64,000 nucleotides of DNA from Bacillota bacterium (GTDB taxonomy: Bacteria; Bacillota; Dethiobacteria; DTU022): positions 1 to 64,000 of the forward strand of contig JAKOVL010000043.1 in the NCBI GenBank assembly GCA_029782095.1, written 5' to 3'. Made by a program: the position numbers and the translations under genes. The first letter of the stretch is position 1; the number at the start of each line of letters is the position of its first letter. This document shows, piece after piece, positions 9,102-18,658 of this stretch. A model generated the notes under the pieces. It was not told the origin of the DNA, ran no database searches, and saw only the letters and a program-made list of their open reading frames with translations.

Positions 9102-10562
9102 ATGCGGGTTAATACGATGCACCAGCAGACACTGGGATTGCATCTTTTAAGTGAAGACCAGCTGGAGCAGATCCATTACGGCACCCTGGAGGTGCTGGAG
9201 CGGACCGGGGTTAAGGTGCATGAAAAAGAGGCGCTGGAGCTGCTGCACGGTGCCGGCGCCCGGGTGGAGGGGAACCTGGTCAAGATACCGGCCTGGCTGG
9301 TAGAACGGGCCCTGGCCACGGCGCCCTCCCGCGTGGGCCTGGCGGCGCGGGACGGTTCCCGGGCTCTCTCCCTGGAAAAAGGAAACATCTATTACGGCAC
9401 CGGATCCGAAACCCCCTTTACAATCGACCTAAATAGCGGCGAGAGGCGCCGCACCGTCAAGGCAGACGTGTGCAATGCCGCCCGCCTGGCTGACGCCTTA
9501 GAGCATATTGATTTTGTCATGGCCCTGGCCCTGGCCTATGATGTGCCCCTGGAATCAGCCGACGTCCACCAGTTTGAAGCGATGCTTTTAAATACCACCA
9601 AGCCCATCTGCTTTACCACGTATGACCGCCGCGGGCTGCTGGATATAATTGAGATGGCTCAGCTGGCCGCGGGTGGGGCAGAGGCCTTAAGGGAAAAGCC
9701 GAACCTGATCCACTACGCCGAGCCCACCGCTCCGCTGCAGCATACGCGGGAAGCGCTGGAAAAACTGATCACCTGTGCGGCGGAAAGGATACCCGTTGTC
9801 TACGCTTCGGTGGTGATGCTGGGCGCCACCGGGCCGGTGACCATGGCCGGGGCGCTGGTGGTGGCGAATGCCGAAATACTTTCAGGCCTGGTGATCCACC
9901 AGCTTAAATCGCCGGGGGCGCCATTTATCTACGGCGGCGGTATTCCGCCCATGGACATGACCACCTCCATCTGCTCTTACGGCGCTCCTGAACGGGACCT
10001 GGGCTGTTCTGCGCTGGTGCGCCTCTCCCAGTATTACAACCTGCCTTCTTTTACCACTGCCGGCTGCAGCGACGCGCATCTCTTTGACCAGCAGGCGGGG
10101 ATGGAGGCGGGCTTTAACCTGCTCATCTCCGGCCTGGCCGGGGGCAACCTCATCCACGACCTCGGTTACATGGGCGTAGGCATGACCTCCTGCCTGGAAT
10201 ATGTGCTGCTATGCGACGAGGCTGTCGGCGCGATTAAACACCTGCTGCGCGGCGTGGCCATCAACTCCGACACCCTGGCCCTGGATCTGATCGAAAAGGT
10301 TGGTCCGGGGGGGCATTTTTTAAGCGAAGAGCATACGGCCAGGCATTTTCGACAGGAGATGTATTTCCCGAAAACTTTGAACAGGGATAATTATGACGGC
10401 TGGCTTGCCAGCGGGGGCAAATCATTTGGCGAGAAAGCCAATGCACGGGTCAGAGAAATTTTGGAGAAGCACACGGTCCCGTCCCTGCCGCCGGCGGTGG
10501 AGAAAGAAATCAGGACTATCGCATCACGCCCCCGGAAGCCTGCCGGCAGCGAAACAACTTAA
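9102..10562 (+). CDS. MttB-superfamily protein 3, non-pyrrolysine
   Basis: A 486-residue MttB-family protein, very similar to the paralog at 22298-23734 over the whole length (by eye most residues match, with near identity in the last 100). Features are YYGTGSETPFTID, AEPTAPLQHTREALEKL, TTAGCSDAHLFDQQAGMEAGF, GGNLIHDLGY and VGPGGHFLSEEHTARHFRQEM. No internal TAG. ATG 9102 is preferred over TTG 9096 because AAGGAG ends 8 bases before it. A 109-base gap separates it from MttB 2. It probably transfers methyl groups from a methylated amine to a corrinoid protein; the substrate is unknown. Confidence 0.88.
   Translation: MRVNTMHQQTLGLHLLSEDQLEQIHYGTLEVLERTGVKVHEKEALELLHGAGARVEGNLVKIPAWLVERALATAPSRVGLAARDGSRALSLEKGNIYYGTGSETPFTIDLNSGERRRTVKADVCNAARLADALEHIDFVMALALAYDVPLESADVHQFEAMLLNTTKPICFTTYDRRGLLDIIEMAQLAAGGAEALREKPNLIHYAEPTAPLQHTREALEKLITCAAERIPVVYASVVMLGATGPVTMAGALVVANAEILSGLVIHQLKSPGAPFIYGGGIPPMDMTTSICSYGAPERDLGCSALVRLSQYYNLPSFTTAGCSDAHLFDQQAGMEAGFNLLISGLAGGNLIHDLGYMGVGMTSCLEYVLLCDEAVGAIKHLLRGVAINSDTLALDLIEKVGPGGHFLSEEHTARHFRQEMYFPKTLNRDNYDGWLASGGKSFGEKANARVREILEKHTVPSLPPAVEKEIRTIASRPRKPAGSETT
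10305..10348. repeat. 44-base segment identical to 23501-23544
   Basis: This part of MttB 3 is identical base for base to the matching part of MttB 4, including all third codon positions, while flanking codons differ. It suggests a recent duplication or gene conversion between the paralogs. Confidence 0.8.
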
Positions 10563-10683
10563 TCGCCTGCTTTTAAATCCTGGATGGAACAACGTTTCTA
10601 GGGTGGCAGGTATTGTCAGGAAAATTATTTGCAAGAAAAAGGCTTGTAACTTTTTTTGTCGAATATTATCAATTAGTGTCGTT

Positions 10684-10695
10684 TTGTTTAAACAA
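10684..10695. promoter_or_regulatory. Perfect 12-base palindrome before the CocE-like gene
   Basis: TTGTTTAAACAA lies 36 bases before the start of the hydrolase gene, in an A/T-rich stretch. It could be an operator, but no clear promoter boxes flank it. Confidence 0.25.
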
Positions 10696-10731
10696 GCAAC
10701 TTTGCCAAGGCTAGCAAGGGAGATTTATAGA

Positions 10732-12756
10732 ATGACTAGTAAATACAACACCAAGCTGTTGCCCGTAAAAGTAATCGATCATACCTGGATTGTTCTATCG
10801 GATGGGACGAAGCTGGCGGCAAAGATTTGGCTGCCCCAGGATGCGGAACAGAGGCCTGTCCCTGCCATTCTTGAATATCTTCCCTACCGCAAAAACGACG
10901 GAACGGCATTGCGCGATGCAACAATGCATCCGTACCTGGCTGCCCACGGTTATGCTTCGGTTCGTGTGGATATTCGGGGCAGCGGCGATTCGGATGGACT
11001 TCTTCTAGATGAGTATCTGCCCCAGGAACAGCAGGACGCGCTTGAAATCCTGGCCTGGCTGGCTGCTCAACCCTGGTGCACCGGGGCAATCGGCATGATG
11101 GGGATATCCTGGGGCGGATTTAACAGCCTCCAGGTAGCCTCCCACCGCCCCCCGGAACTCAAGGCGATTATTACCCTGTGCTCGACAGACGATCGCTATA
11201 CCGACGATTGCCATTACATGGGCGGCTGTGTACTGGGCTCCGATATGCTCAGCTGGGCCTCGATTATGCTTAATTATTGCGGCCTGCCGCCTGATCCAGC
11301 CGTTGTTGGCGAACGCTGGCGGGAAATGTGGTTTAACCGGCTGGAGAATACCCGGCCTTTTGTCGAAGAGTGGCTCAGCCACCAGGTGCGTGACGATTAT
11401 TGGAAACAGGGCTCTGTCTGTGAAGATTACAGCGCCATCGAGTGCGCCGTTTATGCTATTGGCGGCTGGGCTGATCCCTATACCAATTCCATACCGCGCC
11501 TGCTTGCCGGACTGCCAGGTCCGCGCAAGGGGCTGATCGGCCCCTGGCAGCACCTCTATCCGCATATGGGTGTACCCGGTCCGGCTATCGGCTTCCTGCA
11601 GGAAAGCCTGCGCTGGTGGGATTACTGGCTTAAGGGTATAGACAACGGCATTATGGATGAACCGATGCTGCGCGTGTGGATGCCGGAAGCCGTGCCTCCG
11701 CAGCCATATGAAGCAGAGTGGCCGGGCCGCTGGACAGCGGTGGAGAAGTGGCCTCCCGCACAAGCCAGTCTACAGGAATACACGCTGGCTGACGGTTGTT
11801 TGTCCGAAACTGCGGTAGCCGGCGAAGCTATGACCCTGGAGGGGGCACAGGTTGCCGGCTTGACGGCCGGGACATGGTGTCCGAACGGAGATGCGATCGG
11901 TATGCCCATAGATCAGCGCATCGATGATGGCCTTTCTCTCACTTTTACGGCAGAACCGGTTTCCAAACCGGTCGAGATTCTCGGTTTTCCCGAGGTTAAG
12001 CTAAAACTGGCTGTTGATCAACCCAATGCCCTCCTGGCAGTCCGGCTCTGTGACGTTTCACCTGATGGTATCTCCCGGTTGGTTAGCTGGGGTCTGCTCA
12101 ACCTGACCCACCGGGAAAGCCATGAAAACCCCCTGCCCCTTGTGCCCGGCCAAACATATACCCTGAAAGTGCGGCTCAACTTTACCGGGCACAGATTAAA
12201 GGAAGGACACCGGTGGCGGGTGGCCATTTCGCCCACCTACTGGCCCCATGCCTGGCCTTCACCGGCCCCGGTTAAGCTGACCCTTTATACCGGCGCTGAC
12301 TGCCGGCTGATTCTACCGTTGCATCTGCCCGGCAAACTTGATCACTCTCTGCGTCCGTTCGGCCCCCCTGACGGTTGTCCACCGCCGGCCGTGGCGTGGA
12401 TTCGCCCCAGAAAAAGCAGCAGGAACATTAATTATGATGTGACAACAGGCCGGTTGGAGATGGTTGATCTGATGGACGGCGGCAGGTACCGCCTCCCCGG
12501 CAGCGGTTTGATCCACGATAGTATCGTGATCAATAAATACAGTATTGTGGAAGGGGAACCACTGTCCGCCAGGGTCGAATGCGAACGCCGCATTGAAATA
12601 AGCCGCAATGATTGGGTTACGCGCGTGGAAACGACAAGCACTATGACTGCCGACGCCACGCACTTCCATCTAACCAATGTGCGCGATGCTTACGAGGGAG
12701 AGACACGTGTCTTCACCAAGAGCTGGACAACTTCTATACGGAGACATTTTGTCTGA
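10732..12756 (+). CDS. CocE/NonD (X-Pro dipeptidyl-peptidase S15) family hydrolase
   Basis: A 674-residue serine hydrolase with an alpha/beta-hydrolase domain followed by the beta-sandwich domain of X-Pro dipeptidyl-peptidases. Seen are VDIRGSGDSDG (about 81-91), the nucleophile elbow GISWGGFNS with Ser126, the GGWADPYTNS segment that carries the family's Asp region, and GPWQHLYPH with the likely catalytic His. ATG 10732 is chosen because AAGGGAG ends 9 bases upstream; the open frame extends far 5' over the end of the MttB gene without a ribosome site. There is no signal peptide, so it is cytoplasmic. It sits just before a peptide-type ABC transporter, suggesting hydrolysis of an imported peptide, amide or ester. 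The exact substrate cannot be read from sequence. Confidence 0.87.
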   Translation: MTSKYNTKLLPVKVIDHTWIVLSDGTKLAAKIWLPQDAEQRPVPAILEYLPYRKNDGTALRDATMHPYLAAHGYASVRVDIRGSGDSDGLLLDEYLPQEQQDALEILAWLAAQPWCTGAIGMMGISWGGFNSLQVASHRPPELKAIITLCSTDDRYTDDCHYMGGCVLGSDMLSWASIMLNYCGLPPDPAVVGERWREMWFNRLENTRPFVEEWLSHQVRDDYWKQGSVCEDYSAIECAVYAIGGWADPYTNSIPRLLAGLPGPRKGLIGPWQHLYPHMGVPGPAIGFLQESLRWWDYWLKGIDNGIMDEPMLRVWMPEAVPPQPYEAEWPGRWTAVEKWPPAQASLQEYTLADGCLSETAVAGEAMTLEGAQVAGLTAGTWCPNGDAIGMPIDQRIDDGLSLTFTAEPVSKPVEILGFPEVKLKLAVDQPNALLAVRLCDVSPDGISRLVSWGLLNLTHRESHENPLPLVPGQTYTLKVRLNFTGHRLKEGHRWRVAISPTYWPHAWPSPAPVKLTLYTGADCRLILPLHLPGKLDHSLRPFGPPDGCPPPAVAWIRPRKSSRNINYDVTTGRLEMVDLMDGGRYRLPGSGLIHDSIVINKYSIVEGEPLSARVECERRIEISRNDWVTRVETTSTMTADATHFHLTNVRDAYEGETRVFTKSWTTSIRRHFV

Positions 12757-12862
12757 TCCAGGTTATTTTTCACTACGTGAAAGAGGGGTGGTTTTGCAGG
12801 TAGCGGCAAGCTGGCGTCGATCGTATACGGAGCAAATAAAAAAAAAGGAGGCAGCAATAAAG

Positions 12863-14404
12863 ATGAAAAAGCGCTATTGGAGTGTTGTAATCTGTTTGCT
12901 TGTTCTCATCAGTCTGGTGACGGTTGCCTGTGATGGCGAACAGGATGCGACGACTAGTAAAATTCTACGCATCAGACAGAAGGAAGACATTCGGAACCTT
13001 GATCCGGCATTTATTGTCGGTGGAGAAGACGATACGATCAGCCGGGCTGTAATGGAAGGATTGATCATAAACAAGCCTGATTCTATGGAAGTGGAGAATC
13101 TGCTTGCCGAATGGATCGAGCTATCAGAGGACGGGCTTGAAATCAGCTTTAAGCTGAAAGAAGGCATCATGTGGCACAAAGGCTACGGTGAGCTGACCAC
13201 CGAGGACGTGAAGTATTCTTTTGAACGTTTTAAAGATCCCGATTTAGCCGCTGCCTACGCCGATGACTGGGTATCTTTAGATCGTGTTGAAATTATTGAC
13301 AAATACGAGGGGAAAATTATTCTTACTGAGCCTCAGGCCACGCTGTGGACCACCACCCTGCCTTTGACCTCGGGGCTTATTGTCTGCAAAAAATATGTTG
13401 AGGAAGTTGGCCTTGAAAAGTTTTCCACCGAGATCATCGGGACCGGCCCGTATGTTTTATCCGAGTGGAGGCCTTCAGAAGTAGCAATTCTCACTCGCAA
13501 CGAGGACTACTGGGGAGAGCAGCCTTACTGGGATGAGATTCATATCTTCCCCATTAGCGACGATGCAGCGGCCGAAGTGGCCCTGGAGGCAGGAGAAGTT
13601 GATTTCAGCATGATTTCACTGGCTTCTGTCGACCGTTTTGAAAGCGACCCGGCATTTGAAGTGATGACCCTGCCGACCAATACCTACGGCTGGATTGGGA
13701 TGAATATCGAAAACCCCAAGCTCCAAGATATAAATGTGCGCCAGGCGATTCGCTACGGCATCGATGTGCCCAGCATTTTAGAAGCCGCCTACGCAGGCAA
13801 GGCAGAACAGGCCAGGGCCCTCTTGCCACCCAGTATACTGGGACATTGGGAAGATGCACCGCTATATGAACGGGATGTAGAAAAAGCCCGCGCGTACTTG
13901 GCCGCTGCCGGCCTTGAATCACTGGATCTGGAGCTGGCCGTACTCAACACAATGGAATTTAGAACCTGGGCAGAAATCATCCAGCAAAACCTGGCCGAAG
14001 TGGGGATCAACATTACCATTTCCACCCTTGATTCGAGCAGCTTCTGGTCCCTTGGAGAGGGTGATAAAGGCAAAGAGGTTGAGCTGTTTACGATGACCTA
14101 TTCAGCGATGTCGGACCCGGCCTGGTTTACAATGTGGTTTACTTCTGATCAGGTTGGGGTTTGGAACTGGATGCGCTGGGCCAGCGAGGAATTTGATGCT
14201 TTGCACAAGGAAGGCATCGTCACGCTCGATCCGGAAAAACGTGCTCCCATTTATATTGAAATGCAAAAACTGTGGGATGAGGCAGTGCATTCCGTATGGG
14301 TTACCCACCGGCCGCTAGCCTATGCCTATTCTCCGACGATAGCGCCGGCCATGTATTCCGGCGGGCGCATCCCGATGCTTCGCGAATTTAAGCCGGCCGA
14401 GTAG
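12863..14404 (+). CDS. Peptide-type ABC transporter solute-binding lipoprotein (family 5)
   Basis: A 513-residue extracellular binding protein of the DppA/OppA family. The N-terminus MKKRYWSVVICLLVLISL with VTVAC forms a lipoprotein signal, giving an anchored protein at Cys23. Family motifs are LRIRQKEDIRNLDPAF, EDGLEISFKLKEGIMWH, TTEDVKYSFERFKDP, GTGPYVLSEW and RNEDYWG. ATG 12863 has AAGGAGG 11 bases upstream; the open frame extends back to 12677 over the hydrolase gene but without a ribosome site. Two permeases and a double ATPase follow. Family members import peptides, nickel, opines and other small molecules, so the ligand is not fixed by sequence. Confidence 0.92.
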   Translation: MKKRYWSVVICLLVLISLVTVACDGEQDATTSKILRIRQKEDIRNLDPAFIVGGEDDTISRAVMEGLIINKPDSMEVENLLAEWIELSEDGLEISFKLKEGIMWHKGYGELTTEDVKYSFERFKDPDLAAAYADDWVSLDRVEIIDKYEGKIILTEPQATLWTTTLPLTSGLIVCKKYVEEVGLEKFSTEIIGTGPYVLSEWRPSEVAILTRNEDYWGEQPYWDEIHIFPISDDAAAEVALEAGEVDFSMISLASVDRFESDPAFEVMTLPTNTYGWIGMNIENPKLQDINVRQAIRYGIDVPSILEAAYAGKAEQARALLPPSILGHWEDAPLYERDVEKARAYLAAAGLESLDLELAVLNTMEFRTWAEIIQQNLAEVGINITISTLDSSSFWSLGEGDKGKEVELFTMTYSAMSDPAWFTMWFTSDQVGVWNWMRWASEEFDALHKEGIVTLDPEKRAPIYIEMQKLWDEAVHSVWVTHRPLAYAYSPTIAPAMYSGGRIPMLREFKPAE

Positions 14405-14416
14405 CAGCCTTTAATG

Positions 14417-14453
14417 CGGGATGGGACCGGCTGCAGAGGCCGGCCCCATCCCG
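14417..14453 (+). terminator. Intercistronic hairpin after the binding-protein gene
   Basis: CGGGATGGG/CCCATCCCG and CCGGC/GCCGG form a 14-pair stem with a single A-C mismatch, without a T-tract. A stem here is typical of transporter operons, where it protects or partly terminates so that more binding protein than permease is made. Confidence 0.6.
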
Positions 14454-14493
14454 AGGTTTAAATCTGGCTGATGGCAGGAAAGGGGCTTTAATC

Positions 14494-15447
14494 GTGCTCT
14501 TATATGCGGTTAAACGTATTCTCATGACTTTTTCAGTCTTGCTGCTGGTGGTTATTATCGTAGCCCTTTTAATTCATATTGTCCCCGGAGACGCTGCTAA
14601 AACATTGTTGGGTCCCCGGGCCACTCCCGAGTTAATCGCCAGGGTGCGGGAAGCAATGGATCTGGACAAGCCGATCCATGTGCAGATCGGCAGGTTCTTC
14701 ATGAGTTTGCTGCGGGGCAGCCTGGGAACCGATGTCTTTACAGGGCGTTCGATTAATTCGCTCATTGCAGGCGCCTTGCCGCATACAATTGCCCTGACAT
14801 TTGCCGGTCTTGGGCTGGCTGTTATTATTGGCCTCCCCCTGGGGGTTTTCTCAGCAACTCACCCCAACTCCTGGCTGGATCGCATCATTTCGCTTTTTTC
14901 CATTTCCCTGGTCACTATTCCTTCCTACGTGGGCGGCCTGCTCTTGCTGTTGATATTCGCCGTAGAACTGCGGATTATGCCGGCAATGGGCATCGGGGAA
15001 AAAGGAAATCTGCTCTCTTATCTGAAACACTTGATTTTGCCTGCCACCGCGCTGGCGATCACCTGGATCGGATACATCTCCCGGCTGGTGCGAACCAGTC
15101 TTCTGGAAGTGATGAATGAAAATTATATCCGGGCAGCCAGGGCCGGCGGGCTATCGGAACGACTGATCCGGTACAAGTATGCCCTCAAGAACGCCCTCAT
15201 ACCCACTGTGGCAGTGCTGGGAGTGGGTATTGGCAGCTTAATGGGCGGCGCTGTGTTTATCGAGGTTATATTTACCAGGCCCGGAATGGGGATGCTGATT
15301 TATACGGCGATCGAGACGCGCAACTATCCCGTGGTTAGAGCAGGCGTTTTGGTCGTGGCTTTCTTGTTTGTGATCGTGAACTTGCTGGCAGATTTATTCT
15401 ACACTTACCTGGATCCGCGTATCCAGCTTGACAAGGTGAGAGGCTAA
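14494..15447 (+). CDS. ABC transporter permease, DppB type
   Basis: A 317-residue inner-membrane permease of the peptide/nickel (DppB/OppB) family with about six membrane segments. It begins with the usual YAVKRILMTFSVLLLVVIIVALLIHIVPGD and carries the EAA-type loop RAARAGGLSERLIRYKYALKNALIP about residues 210-233 that contacts the ATPase. The start is GTG 14494, with an AGGAAAGG site about 10 bases upstream. The DppC-type gene follows one base after its stop, so the two are translationally linked. Confidence 0.93.
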   Translation: MLLYAVKRILMTFSVLLLVVIIVALLIHIVPGDAAKTLLGPRATPELIARVREAMDLDKPIHVQIGRFFMSLLRGSLGTDVFTGRSINSLIAGALPHTIALTFAGLGLAVIIGLPLGVFSATHPNSWLDRIISLFSISLVTIPSYVGGLLLLLIFAVELRIMPAMGIGEKGNLLSYLKHLILPATALAITWIGYISRLVRTSLLEVMNENYIRAARAGGLSERLIRYKYALKNALIPTVAVLGVGIGSLMGGAVFIEVIFTRPGMGMLIYTAIETRNYPVVRAGVLVVAFLFVIVNLLADLFYTYLDPRIQLDKVRG

Positions 15448-15448
15448 G

Positions 15449-16336
15449 ATGCAGTATGAAACCAGAACAGCCAATCGAATAAACCGAATCCTTGACCGCA
15501 TTCCGGTTCTAGGCGAGGTGCTAAAACGCCCCCTGGGCGCCCTGGGCTTTATATTGGTTGTCTTTTTTTTGGTGCTCGTCATTTTTGCTTCTTTAATCGC
15601 TCCTTATGACTATGCCGAGCAAAACATTGCTAACCGGCTCCAGGGTCCCTCCCTTGAACACCCGATGGGGACCGACCACTTGGGCCGGGATCTCTTCTCC
15701 CGCCTGGTTTACGGTTCTCGCATCGCCTTAGGTACAGCCATCCCCTCCGTTACTATTGCCATGATTATGGGCATTTTGCTGGGATTAATATCGGGATATA
15801 TCGGGGGCCGTGTTGACGATATTATCGTGGTGATCATGAATTCACTCCAGGCATTTCCCTCCATCATCCTGGCCCTGGCTATTCTGGCCCTGCTGGGACC
15901 TTCACTGGTTAATGTTGTCCTGGTCATCGGCATAACCTGGACCCCGAACTATGCGCGGGTTGTCAGGGCCCAGGTGCTATCGGCCCGGGAAGCTGTCTAT
16001 GTCGAGGCAGAACGCTCATTGGGCGCTTCGGATTTGCGCATTCTCTTTTCTCATATTCTGCCCAACATCATCGCGCCGGTTTTGCTCCTGGCGGCGATGG
16101 ATTTGCCCTGGGTAATTACTTTTGAGGCAGGGTTGTCTTTTTTGGGCCTCGGCGTTAGGCCCCCGGCTCCTTCATGGGGAGTAATCCTGTCCGATGGATT
16201 CAACATAATCCGCCAGTCACCGTGGCCGATTATCTGGTCCGGGACGTTTCTTATGCTCACCACACTCGGGTTTACTTTGTTTGGAGAGGCGCTTCGCGAC
16301 GTCCTGGATCCGAAGTTGTCCGGAAGGAGGATATAA
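15449..16336 (+). CDS. ABC transporter permease, DppC type
   Basis: A 295-residue permease of the DppC/OppC family, with the short hydrophilic N-terminus, the characteristic HPMGTDHLGRDLFSRLVYGSR segment (about 71-91) and the EAA loop AERSLGASDLRILFSHILPN. About six membrane segments. Its TAA stop overlaps the ATG of the ATPase gene by one base. It completes the channel with the preceding DppB-type subunit. Confidence 0.93.
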   Translation: MQYETRTANRINRILDRIPVLGEVLKRPLGALGFILVVFFLVLVIFASLIAPYDYAEQNIANRLQGPSLEHPMGTDHLGRDLFSRLVYGSRIALGTAIPSVTIAMIMGILLGLISGYIGGRVDDIIVVIMNSLQAFPSIILALAILALLGPSLVNVVLVIGITWTPNYARVVRAQVLSAREAVYVEAERSLGASDLRILFSHILPNIIAPVLLLAAMDLPWVITFEAGLSFLGLGVRPPAPSWGVILSDGFNIIRQSPWPIIWSGTFLMLTTLGFTLFGEALRDVLDPKLSGRRI

Positions 16337-18390
16337 TGGAGCCTACTTTGCGCGTTGTGGATCTGGAGATAAAGTATCATACCCGTAACGGAATTCTTAC
16401 AGCAGTTCGCAATATCAACTTTTCGATTAATCCCGGGCAAATAGTCGGTCTTGTCGGTGAATCGGGCTGCGGTAAAAGTACAGTCGCTTCGGCCGTAATC
16501 CGGCTGTTGCCTCCAAACGGCGAAATTACCTCCGGGCAGCTAATTTTTGAAGGACAAGATCTGCGCCGCTTAAATGATGAGCAGATGCGCCGGCTGCGGG
16601 GCCGCAAGATTTCGATGATTTTCCAGGATCCCATGACCAGCCTTAATCCTGTCTACAGCATCGAGCAGCAAATGGTAGACGCTATCCTGGCCCATTCCGG
16701 CGGCATGACCCGGAAAGAGGCGCGGGCCCATGCCATCGAGATGCTGGAGCGTGTCGGCATACCTGACGCTGCGCAGCGTATTAAAGATTTCCCCCACCAG
16801 TTTTCCGGCGGAATGCGCCAGCGGATCATGATTGCCACGGCGCTGCACTCCAATCCATCCCTGTTGATTGCCGACGAGCCAACGTCTGCCCTGGATGTAA
16901 CCCTGGAAGCACAGATTATAGATCTGATCCACAGCCTCCGGGAGGAAAGACAGACGTCAATCCTGTATATCACCCACAACCTGGGCGTAGTTGCCCAGCT
17001 GTGTGACCATGTGCTGGTGCTATATGCCGGAAACGTTGTAGAATCGGGCGATGTGCGCCAAATTTTTCAGAACCCGCTGCATCCATACACAAAGGCGCTG
17101 CTGGATTCGCATCCATCACATCATGTTCAACTTTCACGGTTGACCACAATTCGCGGGCGGGTGCCAAGTTTAAAAGATTTGCCGCCCGGGTGCAAATTTG
17201 CCCCCCGCTGTGATGCGGCACAGAAAATTTGCTTTGAGCGGGAGCCGCAAGTGCTGCAGATGGGAGGGCAGGAGGTTTTATGCCACGCATACGATCCGGG
17301 GCTGGAATGGCCAGTGCCCTTGGCCGGAAAATCCAGGCCTGATGATTTTATCGATCCGGGGCCAGCCTGTAACCAGGTGAAAGAGAAAAATATTCTGGTT
17401 AGCACGAAAAATTTAAAAATCCATTTTAATGACTCGGCAAGTTTCATCGGTAAAATCCTCGGAAAAAGCGCCGGGGCCATCCGGGCTGTAGACGGTGTTG
17501 ACCTGGAACTGCACCGCGGCGAAACCCTGGTTTTGGTCGGTGAAAGCGGTTCAGGAAAAACCACCCTCGGGAGGACAATCCTGCGCCTGGAAAATCCAAC
17601 CAATGGAGATATTATTGTCGATGGTCAGAGTATTGCCGCGATGTCGCAATTGCAAATCAGGCCGATGCGCTCCCGCATGCAAATGATCTTTCAAGATCCC
17701 TTTTCCAGCCTCAGCCCCCGTAAAACTGTGGCCACTTTATTGCTCGAGCCCTTCAAGATTCACCGTATTCCTGTAAACGGCCCGCAGAAGGTCGAGGAGC
17801 TGCTGAGCATGGTTGGCCTTTCCTCGGAGCAGGCTGATAAATTCCCGCACCAACTGTCCGGCGGTCAAGCGCGGCGGGTCGGGATTGCCCGGGCCCTTGC
17901 CCTTCATCCGGAACTGCTTGTGGCCGATGAGCCAACAGCCGGCTTAGACGTTTCCGTGGCGGCCGAAGTGTTGAACTTATTAAAAGAGCTGCGCGAGAAA
18001 TTGAACCTGACTTATATAATCATTACGCACAACCTTAATATCACCAGTTTTATCGCTGATCGTGTCGCGGTAATGTACCTGGGTAAAATAGTCGAAATGG
18101 GAAAAAGTGATCAGCTATTCTCAAACCCCGCTCATCCCTACACGGAAGCGCTGCTTTCTGCCGTGGCCGTCCCTGATCCCGAGTCGCGGTGGCAAAAACA
18201 GCGCGTCATTCTCGAAGGTGAAATTCCCAGCCCGCGGAACCCGCCTTCCGGTTGTTCCTTTCATCCTCGCTGCCGCTACCGGCAGGAACGCTGCACAGTT
18301 GAGAGTCCCCGTCTAAGCAGCCTGACAAAGGGCGAGGCAACCCATTTAGCGGCGTGCCATTTTCCAATAAAGAGGAATGAAGGTGCTTAG
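16336..18390 (+). CDS. Fused double ATP-binding protein (DppD-DppF type)
   Basis: A 684-residue protein with two complete nucleotide-binding domains. The first (about 1-330) has Walker A GESGCGKST, signature FSGGMRQR, Walker B LLIADEP and the oligopeptide-family C-terminal cysteine region (PPGCKFAPRCDAAQKIC). The second (about 355-680) has GESGSGKTT, LSGGQARR, LLVADEP and a matching cysteine region (CSFHPRCRYRQERC). These domains are usually separate DppD and DppF proteins; fused forms are known in YejF and GsiA of E. coli. ATG 16336 has AAGGAGG 6 bases upstream and overlaps the permease stop. It powers the adjacent transporter. No terminator is obvious after it. Confidence 0.92.
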   Translation: MEPTLRVVDLEIKYHTRNGILTAVRNINFSINPGQIVGLVGESGCGKSTVASAVIRLLPPNGEITSGQLIFEGQDLRRLNDEQMRRLRGRKISMIFQDPMTSLNPVYSIEQQMVDAILAHSGGMTRKEARAHAIEMLERVGIPDAAQRIKDFPHQFSGGMRQRIMIATALHSNPSLLIADEPTSALDVTLEAQIIDLIHSLREERQTSILYITHNLGVVAQLCDHVLVLYAGNVVESGDVRQIFQNPLHPYTKALLDSHPSHHVQLSRLTTIRGRVPSLKDLPPGCKFAPRCDAAQKICFEREPQVLQMGGQEVLCHAYDPGLEWPVPLAGKSRPDDFIDPGPACNQVKEKNILVSTKNLKIHFNDSASFIGKILGKSAGAIRAVDGVDLELHRGETLVLVGESGSGKTTLGRTILRLENPTNGDIIVDGQSIAAMSQLQIRPMRSRMQMIFQDPFSSLSPRKTVATLLLEPFKIHRIPVNGPQKVEELLSMVGLSSEQADKFPHQLSGGQARRVGIARALALHPELLVADEPTAGLDVSVAAEVLNLLKELREKLNLTYIIITHNLNITSFIADRVAVMYLGKIVEMGKSDQLFSNPAHPYTEALLSAVAVPDPESRWQKQRVILEGEIPSPRNPPSGCSFHPRCRYRQERCTVESPRLSSLTKGEATHLAACHFPIKRNEGA

Positions 18391-18658
18391 ATGTTCAGGA
18401 TTGCTGCTTTTATACTTTGGGATGAGAGCCTTCTGCCGGCCAATAGCACTGTTTGTCTGATCGGACTGCGCATGCAAATTGCATTTTGCCGCGCCGGGGT
18501 CTGAGCAGCGCTGGTACTGTACCGCCGGGGGCGATATGATTAACCGGGCAGGTAGAACTTTTTCACATGCCGATCTGGCATGGGGCCTGAAGAAGCGGTT
18601 TTCCTGTTTTTGGCCCAGTGGTTTATAATTGATTTTAGAGAACAGGAGGGATGTACCG
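18391..18658 (+). other. Intergenic region before the molybdenum hydroxylase operon
   Basis: Sequence of 268 bases. A 37-codon frame opens at ATG 18391 but has no recognisable product. TATAAT at 18624-18629 may be a -10 box; the sequence 17 bases before it (TTCCTG) is a poor -35. An AGGAGG (18644-18649) serves the next gene. Confidence 0.35.

Noticed and set aside
10393-10731. N-terminal extension of the CocE-like hydrolase
   Set aside because: It overlaps the end of MttB 3 and has no ribosome site; the hydrolase fold begins after ATG 10732.
18391-18504. 37-codon small gene after the ATPase gene
   Set aside because: Composition and lack of any recognised pattern suggest a chance frame; only a weak AAGGTG lies before it.
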